Shown one piece after another: positions 23,466 through 34,466 of a stretch of 64,000 nucleotides of DNA. Both the position numbers and the translations under genes were made by a program. The notes beneath the pieces were generated by a model that worked only from the letters and a program-made list of their open reading frames with translations, did not search any database and was not told the DNA's origin. This DNA comes from Tulasnella sp. 424. Its lineage: Eukaryota > Basidiomycota > Agaricomycetes > Cantharellales > Tulasnellaceae. Position 1 is the stretch's first letter; the number at the start of each line of letters is the position of its first letter. The stretch is taken from NCBI GenBank assembly GCA_019633425.1, contig WSUB01000005.1, positions 62,001 through 126,000 of the forward strand, read 5' to 3'.

Positions 23466-23885
23466 GCGGTTTTTGGAGTTGAACGATGGAGACGTATGTT
23501 GGGGCGTAGATGTCGGGTAATATTATATGTATGGATCGACCTGTACACGTACGCGGCACGTAGTCATACAACTGGACCAGTCTAATTCACAGCTATTTCT
23601 TGCCGGATGACGAAATGGTTCAGAGCGAGGGAGGGTTGGTCTCAGGAGCACTAACTCCGTATAAAGCCGAGTTGGAGCGGGTCCGAGGGGCTGCACAGCT
23701 TTGGGCAAGAGACTGTGTGTACCTTTTTGCTGTCTCACCACCACCAAGGCCGCGCAACAGTCCGCAGCGACAAGGTGTACGGAGGCATGACATTCCTCTT
23801 AAAACCCGCTAGAATCTACGAGAGCGCTCATTCTTCTCGTCTTTTTACCCCCTCTGCAAATATCCCTTTAGGTTTTCACGCAAGG
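23466..23885. other. Intergenic, no gene seen
   Basis: 420 bp between the first DDT/WHIM gene and the PARG gene. A short open frame at 23600-23812 shows no conserved content. Confidence 0.5.
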
Positions 23886-25580
23886 ATGTCAAACAACCAA
23901 CCCAACAGGCCACAGTCTCGCCAGCAACAGGCGCCGTGGCAATGTCCTACACCAACGCAGAACCCCCCGCCTCAATTATCTAGACCAGGAGTCCATCGAA
24001 GTAATACAGTAGAGATAACGCTTGTTGCGGAAATGCCCGGGGCTTTTATCATGTCCCCCCGCGGTGCTGAACTCGGTCTCGTTATAGCCAACGACCGAGG
24101 TGGTCATATCAGAGGAGGCCAGAGAGGTGGAGGCGGTGGCGGCGGTCGGGGCGGTCGGGGCGGTCGTGGTGGACAGCAAAGGCGGATTGACGAGATGCTA
24201 CCTGTGGTCGCTAATCGGATCGCGGAGACTCGAGGCGACAACCGACAAGGTGCTCTGAATGCTAGATCACCGCGCGATGGCGGCAGGGGACGAGAGCGCC
24301 CATCGTCTGATACGGAGATTCGACAGCGATCTGGGGAGGGCCGACCACAGCGGGGTGACCGTGGCGGGCAGGCGGGCGAATGGCCACCGCTTAGGGGTCA
24401 AGGTAGTGGACGAGAATCCCCATCACAATGGCCGTTAGACGAACGGAGAGGATCTCCGGGGGCTCGGGACGGCGAGCGCCCGTCTCATAATCGATTGGAC
24501 GAGGCGACGCTCAGCTCTGATCCGGCTCGGGCGGATCGGGCCCAAGTGGCGAACGAGACTCTCAAGGTCCTCTACGACGAGGTGAGCGATTTTCTTGTAT
24601 GCTTTAGGATGTCGGAACTCTCATCTTACATCAATGCGGGGATCATTCGATTATAGCAATACACGACCGCTGCTGGGGCTCAATGGGACCTCCGCCGTGC
24701 GAAGTTTGAACTCGCCAAAGGGACCAGATTTTACTCCGCAACCAGTTCGTCAGCGTCAGCCTGGCACCCCAAGGGAAACGTGCCATTCGACCCAACGGCC
24801 GAAGTCGAATTTGTCGAGCAATCCACTGTTGCAGCAGCCCGGAGTTACGCAACCCAGAAGCGATACGAGGGCAAAGTTGGAGTCCTGAATTTTGCTTCGG
24901 CCACAAAGCGCGGTGGTGGCTTCAAGAACGGGGCACAGGCTCAGGAGGAGTCTCTAGCGCGGGCATCGACTCTATACTTCTCGCTCACTCAACCCGACGC
25001 CAACAAGTTCTATGAAACCCACATCAAGAGTGATCATAAAGGCTTCTACTCACACGCTATGATATACTCCCGCAGCGTTACTCTCTTCCGGGATGAGAAC
25101 GACCGGTTCGTCGACCCATCTGCCGTGAACATTGTCACCTCCGCTGCCGTCAATGCGGGCTCAGTGAGGAGGAAGGCTGGCAAGAAGAGACCTGAAGAGG
25201 TCGAGAACGATATTTACATGGAGATGTGGGAACGAATGGGAAGAATATTGAAATGTTTTGAGGATAACGGAGATAAAGTATTGGTTCTTGGGAGCTTCGG
25301 AACTGGTGAGTTGTAAAAGCTGCCAGCGTAAATCTCGCCCAAAATAGATAGGACTGATTTTCGTTTGATAACAGGCGTTTTCCAGAATGACATTGACATG
25401 GTGGCGTGTATTTGGGCTCAGTTACTTGGACATGGAGGCCGGTTCTCTCAGTCCTTTGACCGCGTCGAGTTTGCCATCCTCGGACGACCAACGTATGAAC
25501 AATTCAAAAACGCATACAACAACGAACTCAGCGAACAGGTTGTACGGTCGTTGAGGGCTGGGGAGAGAGCACGACCATGA
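23886..25580 (+). CDS. Bacterial-type poly(ADP-ribose) glycohydrolase with RGG-rich N-terminus
   Basis: Three exons (23886-24581, 24657-25305, 25375-25580) code for 516 residues. The C-terminal 280 residues match the microbial PARG/TIGR02452 family: VGVLNFASATKRGGGFKNGA, then QAQEESLARASTLYFSL, containing the family signature GGG-X6-8-QEE whose second Glu is catalytic; later VNIVTSAAVNAG, VLVLGSFGTGVFQND and VACIWAQLL, a macrodomain-like core. By family knowledge it removes poly(ADP-ribose) from proteins. The N-terminal ~230 residues are disordered and contain an RGG/RG box (about 24095-24185) and many Arg/Gly/Pro; such tracts bind RNA or poly(ADP-ribose). The start at 23886 is the first sensible ATG. 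It lies between two DDT/WHIM paralogues. Confidence 0.85.
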
Positions 25581-26555
25581 GTTGGGGTTCGTGGGTGGCT
25601 AGACGTATTAGACTGGCGTTGGAACGCTTCAGCATGCATAACGGGCTTGATCTTTGGGACTTTGGGTCTTGAGTGTTGCTATTAATTCATATGGCAGGTC
25701 CTCATATAATACACTTGAGGCCCACTTTTGAATTTCATAAATATTGGCCATGTGGCGTGAACGGGCAGCTTATGTCAACCCCATCAAAATTGTTCTACTG
25801 TTTGTTCGATCTCCTGCTCCCCCGCATGTTTTTTTTTTGTTCCGGTGATCCTCCCACACACGCAGCTTCATGCTGGAAGGTACACACGAAAATTTCGACA
25901 TTTGAATCGTGCGCTAGAGGGGATGGAGGAACTAGGAGCCACAAATCACTGGGACCCGTTATCGATATGCACGTTGAACGGTTCTTTGTGCTATCTCCCA
26001 AGACGCCGTGCATCAACGCTCTTGACGAGCTCGGTTCAGCCCACAGCCCCGTCTCAGACAACCCTGGACTCCACTCCATCCGGTGTCCGTCGTTTTCTGT
26101 CATGTTCCGCGTTCCTTGTTCCCTTGAGAATTTTCTTTATGATTAGCAGCATGGTAGCAAATATTAGCACGTTTAGCCGCTGAGGCGCTTAATTTTCCAC
26201 GGCGATTTTGTAGTGTTCTCTCTTCTTTGCCACGCGACCCCCTTCGAGCAGCCTCCCCTCGACGATAACCACCGGCGGTTTAGACGCTTTCAAACCACTT
26301 GATTGAAGTTGATAATGGATCTAGAGTGTGTACAGGTAGTCAGATATGCCCTGCAAGGGGTGGAAAGGAGGATGCGCAGGTCGGAGTGGCGTTTCCCTCA
26401 GTAGAAAATCCCCCCTCCCTGTGTTTAGGTTCGACACACCCCCTCTCACCTTCACCTCTACCCTTCCACCACCGCAGAAAGCGATTCCCTTCGTTCTCTC
26501 CCCTTTCCCCTCCCTCTTTCTCCCATTGCAAGCCGTTTATCACCAGGCCCAAGCC
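25581..26555. other. Intergenic, promoter-like 3' end
   Basis: 975 bp with several overlapping open frames that carry no recognisable protein. A strong pyrimidine tract at 26400-26530 precedes the next start codon and looks like a core promoter/leader. Confidence 0.5.
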
Positions 26556-29237
26556 ATGCCATCGACCACCTCTTCATCACCCACGAAAAGCCCGGCAAAA
26601 ATACCGTCAACCGTTGTCACCACCTCCATCCAACATCCTCCCACACAGCACGTTCCCTCCACGTCCCGTCCCCTTACCCATCCATCGCCTGCAAATCCTC
26701 AATCTCTTGCCCCCGTTGCAAATCCATGCAGCCGATGGGAAACCCTTTATGTTTATGCCTTTTTGGTCAAATTTTTGCCGCCAGCCATTGATGATCTTTA
26801 TGACGCCATGGGGTGTGTTTTCCGATCCTGTTTGCCTTCCGCGTTTACGTTTTCTCACTGACAACCGGAACCTCTCGTGTTTCCCTTTTACAATATCCTC
26901 GGGGTCCGATGCGGCGTTCGTTTTCCTTTCCGCGTCTGTGGCGGTTCTAGCTTCGAAGAAGCCATCGCATCAACTGGGTTCAATGAGATCCTCTACGCCG
27001 TTCTATACAAGTTCTTGAGCGAGCTAAGACCTTATCCGGAGGAGCCCACGACGTATGTCCTAGTGATTTCCCGGATTTGGCAACTCTTTGGAATGAATTC
27101 GATGCTAACATTTTTTCCCTAATCATCCCGACTCGGCATCGTGGCCTTTACCCCACTTGGACAGACCCGACAACGTCAATGCAGTCCTTCAATCCGTCGT
27201 TGTTCAGTTCTGTGCCAAAACCCCATTGGAACGGACTGTATGGTGGATGGAGTCTTCAAAGACAAATGCCCACCCTTTCGTATCTGATGACGTCGACTTC
27301 TTCGCTATGTCGTGGCAGGACAAGGTATGCACCCTGTCACCCTCTTCTGTCTTGCGGCTCAGAACACCTTTGTCCGAACCCTTGCCTTCCATATTTAGCT
27401 CGTCGTTCTTCGTCAGCTTGTTGACTGGCAGCTCGCATACTCCAACGTCAAAGAGATCATCGACATTGCTTGGGAAGTCAAATACCAACGCAAAAAGAAA
27501 AAGACCAACAAAACTCTCGCCGCCGAATTTGCCCCCCCAGACGAAGACGACCCGATGAGCATCAACAACTTGCGCATGGTCGCTTTAGGTCAAGATAGCT
27601 CCCGGATCAGGTACTGGGTCGTCGACGGTGAGTTGCGCTCTCGGCATCGGCTGTGTCTCATTCTTACCTAGTGCGAATTTCGTTAGACTCTCCGCGCGTC
27701 TGGGCATCCCCTAATCCGTGGCGAATGAATTGTCCCATGACCGTTGTTGCTACGTAAGCCCAACTCCGTATCATTCTTGGTGCTGTTTTAACCGACATGG
27801 GTTTTCAGTACCCGCGACGAGTATGCCGCCCTTGTCAAGAAGATCCGCGACACAGCCCCAGCCGGCGCCGAAGGCACCAAAACCAAGTTGACCAAACCCC
27901 AACAAGCGCACGTCGAACTCCTGCCGGCTTTGGAAGCGAGGTTTGATGCCATTGATGCGCATGCAAAGGTATGGCGCTTTGCGCAGCTGCTCGACGTTTC
28001 CTTCCGCTTATCACCATTCTCTTCCTCGTCTTAGTACATCGAGGCTCTGAGGCGCCAACGCCAAGAAGAAATGGAAGAGGATGAAGAAACTTCGGTGGCC
28101 GACCTGGTCGATGAGGAAAGAGAATTGACGGAAAGGGGGTCTCGGATCAGAGGCAGGTCGAGTGCGCAGAAATCGGAAGACGACGAAATGGAAGGATCCG
28201 AAGAGAACGTTGAACCCGGCCCTTCGACCTCCAAGGGCAGAGTCAAGGGTCGTTCCTCGACCACAAAGAAGGCGGTCGGCAAGAAGCGCAAACGTGAACC
28301 GTCACCTACTCCTTCCGAATCTGACGAGGATTCAGTCGACCCACTTGAGGCATTCAAATGGACTAAGAAAGATCAACGCGCTGTTCCGGCGGCCAGGAGG
28401 AAGTTGGTCCGAGATGCCAAACCGACTAAAGCCGGGAAAGTGGAGGACGGTACCGCCACCCCGGCGGCCAAAAATACGACAAAATCGAAAGCGAAGGCCG
28501 TACGGAAATCGGCTCCGGCGTCTCCTGTCGTAGAGGAAGCCGCTACTCGAGAGGATGAAAGCCTGTTGGAAGGCCAGCCACGGCCAGCTCTCGGAACGCG
28601 TCGGTCAGCGCGAAACTCTACAACCCGTGCCCCCACAACCCAAGCTCCGGAAGACGATGATGAAGGTGCTGCTGCCGCCACCTCCTCCGTCTCCTCTGGG
28701 CCCAAAAAACCGGCCCCATCTCGTCCAGTCGGCTCACGTCGAAGTGGCCGCTTTGCCAAGCCCGACACCGCCGAAATGGATCTAGACGCCAAGTCCGAGG
28801 CCCATTCTATCAAAGCCGAAACCACCTCCGGAGAAGTACCAGCGCCTAACGACACCTCGGCGGGCGCAAAGGGAAACACGAAGGTACCTCCCCGTAAAAA
28901 GACCAGAACGACTCGACAATCCCAGGCCCAAGCGGAAGACAAGATGGAGTCTGCATCTGCATCCACTTTTGCTGAGGAAGATGTCAGAGAAAAAATGGAT
29001 GTTGAGGTCTCTTCCACAGATACGGCGTCCCCCATCGACACCAGCGCCCGCAAGAAGCTTCCACCTTCGGAGTCTGGCGATACCACGCCCGTCAACCCTT
29101 CTCGCTCTCTCGGTGGCTTGGCTCCGCTCTCTCCCTCTCTTGGTGGCTTGGCTCCGCTCTCTCCGGTTATGAAGGCCGAGTGGGTTCCTGACTCTCAAAC
29201 GACTTCTGAGACGGTTCCCGCTGTTGCTGCTAATTAG
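26556..29237 (+). CDS. DDT/WHIM-like chromatin protein, paralogue 2
   Basis: About 730 residues over eight or so exons. It has the same order of motifs as the gene at 21465: RWETLYVYAFLVKFLPP, GFEEAIASTGFNEILYAVLY (DDT-like), PLERTVWWMESSKTNAHPF, LRQLVDWQLAYSNVKEIIDI (WHIM1-like), GQDSSRIRYWVVD across an intron to SPRVWASPNPWR (WSD-like), then YIEALRRQRQEEMEEDEE and a ~390-residue disordered tail with acidic, Lys/Arg and Ser/Pro blocks (KKAVGKKRKREPSP). The tail ends with a near-perfect tandem duplication of SLGGLAPLSP (about 29106-29166). The start is chosen after the CT-rich leader. The chromatin role is inferred from the motifs. Confidence 0.62.
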
Positions 29238-31040
29238 GAAATTTCTGCATGTATCTTGACTATATGCGCTCCCCTCACCCTTTTCAGTGCTCGTTTTAGG
29301 TCGCTGTCTGTGCTACGCCTCTGTTCCCTGTTTTGGTTCATCTCGACATTCTCCTCCAGGACGCAGGACCTTGCTTTTTTATTTCGCACGAAACTTCATC
29401 ATGTCACATATTGTCAAACTCATACATTTTTCCCAGTAGATAGTTCATTGTGGTGTCCTAGTAGAGTGTGGAACGTTAGTCCCCGGGTCTGGGGGATGTC
29501 TGATGCTGTGTTTGTCGTTGTTCGACGTCGACCGTGGGAGCTGACAAACCGGAAGAGGTGGTTGGCTCAGGGATGCCCCAAAGTCCCGCCCGATGGTGAT
29601 AAGTAGTCTCAAAATTCCATCCAGCGTTGTGTGTGGGATCTTAGCAGCCACCAATTCTGCATAGTAACAGAAGCTTTCCCCGCAGTTAACGATCCATTAC
29701 AGTCGCATAGCGGTGCATCTTTGTGCCCCGTCCCAAGTCAAGAACTGTCGAGATCGGCGGCTACGATATACTGTGATTTCTCTTTTCCTCGTCATTTAGG
29801 AACCAGCGCTGAGCGCAGGAGTTGCCTTGCACCGCTCGTGTACCCCATTTGCCGAGTTTCCATCATTGGCCCAATGAGTACTTGCTCCTTGAGTTGAAAA
29901 TATTCCTGCGATGTGGACTGGACCTGAAGCTGTTTGGGCGATCGAGTTCTTACTCGGGGCCCGTTATCGTGTTGACAATGCTGTACGACTGTGTTTACCC
30001 GCTCGGGGTACAGCGGGCATGCCCTGTACTCTATTTGAGCCCAAAGTGGAAGCACAAGGCGACTTCAATAGAATGGTCGGCGCCGAGAGATCCTAAGCCC
30101 TCACTCATCACATCTGGAGCTCGCCCAGAGGCCCTAAGCGGCCCCGTTATACCCATGCCATATCATTATCGCAAGTAAACAATGCGGACCTTGCCCCTTT
30201 GCTGAGAGGTCGGCCACCCGCCCGTGTGCGTTTCAGTAGCAAGTGAATGGACTTTTATTATGCTTCTGTATTGGGAGACTTTCATGTGGGTTACAAACGG
30301 AGTTGGTATGATTGGCTGCCATCATCAAGGCGGAGGAACGGCGCCCGCACCTGATCCTATACTAACGGAACCGTATCTGTGAATAAACACCTCCCAGGTT
30401 AAGTTTTTTAGAAGTGCACCTTTTGCTATACAATAACCTTTCTTTAGGAGAAATGCTGCCGATGGTTCACAGGGGATTCACCTCAGGTGATACCTTGGCA
30501 GTCGGTCCTGACAAACGTTCCCGTCAATATCGACTGCCCCACCAGCTTCCCCCTCGCAACCCTGGTTTCTGAATCACGCAGTAGGTGACGCGAATTTAAT
30601 TGACGTCGTTCAAATTCGGCTGCAAATCGACCGTGCACCCTAAATTCTTAAAGCCCCGGGCCTCGTGATGGAAAGCGCCAAGGTCAGCCTGGAATCTTTC
30701 TACATATCTGCGACCTCTCATTGGTAGATCCACCCCTTTCATATAAACACGGTCTCGATGGGACGGGCGCCGATCTTCTTTCGAAGGCACGGCTCCACGT
30801 CACTGTGAGGTCATCTGAGCGTTGGATCGACGCATCTTCTACGGGAGACTTGAATGACCAGCAAATGGCGTAGTTCTCATTGGTCGACTATATAGCTTTT
30901 GTTTTACTCGATTTACTCCAGCAACCTTTCATCCCGTGGCTATAAATATGAGACCTGCAAGACTGCTCCTCACCCTCTCAACATCCACCTCTCCTCTTCG
31001 TCGTTGTACGCCTATCGCCAGCAAGCTTCTTTACCGAACC
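29238..31040. other. Intergenic; right half is the duplicated upstream region of hemerythrin copy 1
   Basis: 1.8 kb. From about 30031 to the end the sequence aligns by eye with the regions upstream of the other two hemerythrin copies, for example around TATGATTGGCTG near 30307. No gene could be supported in 29238-30030. Confidence 0.6.
30879..30947 (+). promoter_or_regulatory. Hemerythrin copy 1 promoter: inverted CCAAT box and TATA box
   Basis: ATTGG at 30879-30883 (inverted CCAAT) is followed by TATAAAT at 30941-30947. The same pair, at similar spacing, lies upstream of copy 2; copy 3 keeps only the TATA box. The TATA box sits about 95 bp before the ATG at 31041. Confidence 0.5.
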
Positions 31041-31941
31041 ATGTCTCGCTCTGCCGTTTCCAACACCATCTCCCAAGAGATCACCCAGGACCACCGCGGT
31101 AAGAGGATCATAGTACTCTGCTGCGACCATTGACTGAGGGCTATTGTCTTGAATAGAGCTCGAGGAGTATTACAGCGTGAGCTTGCGTTTTACAACACGC
31201 GTACGGTATATAATTTAACCATACACTGATGCGGGTTGCTTCTCCTCTCTAGAAATATCAAGCTGCTACTACAGAAAAGGAGCAAGACGAATGGGCGAAT
31301 CAGTTCCGCTGGGAACTCGCGCGTCACTCAACCGGGGAAGAACTTGTTCTCTACCCTGCGTTTGAGAAATATCTCGGTACCGAAGGGAAGCGAATTGCCG
31401 ACGAAGATCGTGCCGAGCACCTTGAGGTAAGATTATTCCATTCTCCCCGCTCTTTCTAACCTCAATCGACCTCCAAATGCTTTTGACAGGCCAAAAAGAT
31501 GCTTTACGACCTCGAACGCACCAATGTAACTGATCCCAACTTCCCAACCTTGTTCAAGAAGTTGGTGGACGACTTGCGTAAGCATATGAAGAGGTAGGCC
31601 ATTTGATACGCCGTGTCAGCATGCGACTGATGCTGGTTCGTTCATCAGCGAGGAGGAGAACGACCTCGTCAAGTTCGAGGCCGCCATCCCCCGCGAGGAA
31701 AGCGAGGCTTTGGCTAAGTCGTTCCAAAGAACCAAGGCATTTGTCCCAACTCGCTCCCATCCTTCTGCGCCCGACAAGGGAGGTCTCTTCCAGAATGCAG
31801 CTGGACTTGCAGCCGTAAGCAACTGATTCCTTTGATGCTCAATAACACTCTCGACCCTAACATACCTTCTCACCGTGCCAGGCTCCGATCGACAAGCTCC
31901 GTGATATGTTCTCTTCCTTCCCAGATCAAGAGAAGGCGTGA
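31041..31941 (+). CDS. Hemerythrin HHE-domain protein, copy 1
   Basis: Seven exons give about 185 residues. Seen: QDHRELEEYYSKYQAATTEK, then WELARHSTGEELVLYPAFEK (His and Glu ligands in the H-X4-E pattern), EDRAEHLEAKKMLYDLERTN, LRKHMKSEEENDLVKFEAAI, and a C-terminal PDKGGLFQNAAGLAAAPIDK. Four His/Glu helices form the di-iron pocket of hemerythrin-like proteins, which bind oxygen or reactive nitrogen/oxygen species or sense iron. Which of these applies here is not shown. The start at 31041 is the ATG conserved in all three copies; an in-frame ATG at 30948 would add an Arg-rich extension but overlaps the TATA box. Confidence 0.88.
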
Positions 31942-33567
31942 AAGAACAGCTTTAGTGTAAAATACGAGTATCTCATGAATGAAATTAGCTTTCACGGCAT
32001 TTGCTTGCATTTTTAAGAATACTGGGAGAATCTCGATCTCGAGTTCCCCCGTCGCGCAGTATCTCTTGGATTGTATGATGCCATGGAACGATTTATGCTC
32101 GTGACTCGCCAACTCTCATCAAAGTCACGACTCAAGTCAAGAATTACTGAGGTGGTTAGCTATGGGAATGACCTACTAGGCTTTCGTATCTCCTTCGACA
32201 CGATCAGTATCCCCTACTTACCGCTGGTTCCAAGAGTCCCCATACAATGCTTATGGGTTCTGCTTGTATCATAGTCATTGAAATCACTTGGTCGTTGCGT
32301 TGAAGGCAAAGCATGAAGTTCTTGAGGTAAACAGCAACATCCTGAATGGGTTAGGGGGTTGGGATTCCCTACATCGATCGTGCTTTTCGTCGGTGGCCAT
32401 GATCGGATGGAATTAGCTATACGAATCTTATTTAAGCGTTTTGGAGTATAAAGAGCATATTTTGTGCTCTATCTGAGCACAAAGTCAACGTACAAGTCGA
32501 TTGAAGTAGAATGGCTCGGGGCGACGCTCGATCGTTCACCATCGTTCACCACAACTGGAGCTCGTTCAGAAGACCGAAGAAGCTGGTTCACGTCTGTAAT
32601 GTACTGTAAGGTGTGAAAATTCGCCTGGTTATTGCAATTGAACGTTGCAGGCTTTATCCCGTTCGTTGGGGGGGCCACTCATCGCCTGCGCATATTTCAC
32701 GTTCAAGGATACGAAGCCCCACAGCTATGAATAACGGGGCCTCTAACCAGTAGCGAGTAACGAGACTCTGCTATGCCGTGTATCGGAACACCCGTGGGTT
32801 GCAAATGGAGATTGTATGATTGGCTGTCACGATCAGGCGGACGGATCCGGAGAATGCCAATCTGTATTCTTGCCGTGATCCCAACGGAACCTCGGCATCT
32901 GTGGATAGATGCTTCTCGGGTTAAGGTTACTCATACAAGAGTACCTTTTTTCATGCGGTACTTCTTCTTTTTGGAGGTAGGCTGAGATAGCTTCACAGGG
33001 GCTTGCTTCACGTTAGGTGACCGGCTAGCTGGCGATTGATCCTCACCGGTGGGTATCGAAGACGGCCCCCTAATCAGCTTTCTCTTGACAATCCTGGCTT
33101 CAGAATTACGCGATATCTGATAACGGATTTCATTGAGCTCGCCTGAATTAGGTTGTAGATTGACCATGCACCATAATTCTGAAGCTCTGGGCCTTGCGAT
33201 GGATCGCACCAAGGTTAGATTGCGAATAAGGTCGACTTCCGTCATCTAGATCTCTTTACATATAGGCAACCTCTCATTGGTGGTTTCGGTCTCTCATATA
33301 ACCACATTCTCCAGGAGACGCGCACATCGCTCCTAGAAGGCGCGGGTCGACGTCATTCTGAGGTCACCTGAGCGTTGGATTCTGCGGAAACCTGAAAGAA
33401 ACAGCAAATGGCTTCCCTCTCATTGGTCGTCCATATGGCTTTGTTTATTCGATCTAGCCCAGCAACCTTTCGTCTCCCAGCTATATAAGCCGTGCAAAAC
33501 TGCTCCTAGCCCTCTCATCATCCACTCCTCCCCTTCGTCGTCGTTCCAACAAGTCTCTCTATCAAAC
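31942..33567. other. Intergenic; right part is the duplicated upstream region of hemerythrin copy 2
   Basis: 1.6 kb. From about 32467 the sequence is related to the stretch upstream of copy 1, and from about 32696 to that upstream of copy 3. No independent gene seen. Confidence 0.6.
33422..33488 (+). promoter_or_regulatory. Hemerythrin copy 2 promoter: inverted CCAAT box and TATA box
   Basis: ATTGG at 33422-33426 and TATATAA at 33482-33488, placed like those of copy 1 and 80 bp before the start codon. Confidence 0.5.
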
Positions 33568-34466
33568 CATGTCTCACTCTTCCGTTTCCAACACCATCTC
33601 TCAAGAGGTCACCCAGGATCACCGAGGTGAGGGTATCATGGTGCTGGGCGACGACATTGACTGAAAAGCTCTGCCTTGAATAGAGCTCGAGGAGTATTAC
33701 AACGTGAGCTCGTGTTATTAATGCGCGTACAGTGAGTGACCATCCACTGACATGGCTATATCCTCTTCAGAAATATCAAGCTGCTACCACCGAAAAGGAG
33801 CAAACCGAATGGGCGAATCAATTCCGCTGGGAACTCGCCCGTCACTCGGCCGGGGAAGAACTTGTTGTCTACCCTGCGCTGGAGAAACATCTCGGTGCTG
33901 AAGGAAAGAAGATTGCCGAAGAAGACCGTGCCGAGCACCAAACGGTAAGATTATCCCATTCTTCCCGCTCTTCCTAACCTCAACCGACCTTCAAATACCT
34001 TTGACAGGCCAAAGAGCTGCTTTACCAGCTCGAACGCACCAATGTAACTGATTCCAACTACGAAGCCTTGTTCCAGAAGTTGGTGGAAGACTTGCGTGTG
34101 CACATGAGGAGGTAGGCCATTTGATACGCCGTGTCAGTATGTGACTGATGCTGGTTTGTTCATCAGCGAGGAGGAGAACGACCTCGTCAAGCTCGAGGCC
34201 GCCATCCCCCGCGAGGAAAGCCAGGCTTTGGCTAGGTCGTTCCAAAGGACCAAGGCATTCGTCCCGACTCGCGCCCATCCCGGCATTTCGGACAAGGGAG
34301 GTCTCTTCGAGAGCGCAGCTGGACTTGCAGCCGTAAGCATCTAATCCATTGCTGCTAAATGTTGCGTATACCGACGATCTAATGTATCGTCTCATCGTAC
34401 CAGGCTCCGATCGACAAGCTTCGTGATCTGTTCGAATCCTTCCCGTCGCAGCAAGAGTTAGCGTAA
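33568..34466 (+). CDS. Hemerythrin HHE-domain protein, copy 2
   Basis: Same exon structure and nearly the same protein as copy 1, about 186 residues. It keeps all putative metal-binding positions: QDHRELEEYYNKYQAAT, WELARHSAGEELVVYPALEK, EDRAEHQTAKELLYQLE, LRVHMRSEEENDLVKLEAAI. It differs in the C-terminus, which ends ESFPSQQELA. It reads open throughout and has the CCAAT and TATA boxes, so it is likely functional. It is the middle member of a tandem triplication in which each unit includes about 0.8-1 kb of upstream DNA. Confidence 0.88.

Noticed and set aside
25673..26146. 157-residue plus-strand frame after the PARG gene
   Set aside because: No conserved motif and no splice partners; composition is typical of chance frames.
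28373..29095. Long minus-strand open frame of 240 residues
   Set aside because: It is antisense to the low-complexity tail of DDT/WHIM paralogue 2; biased codons there keep the reverse frame open by chance.
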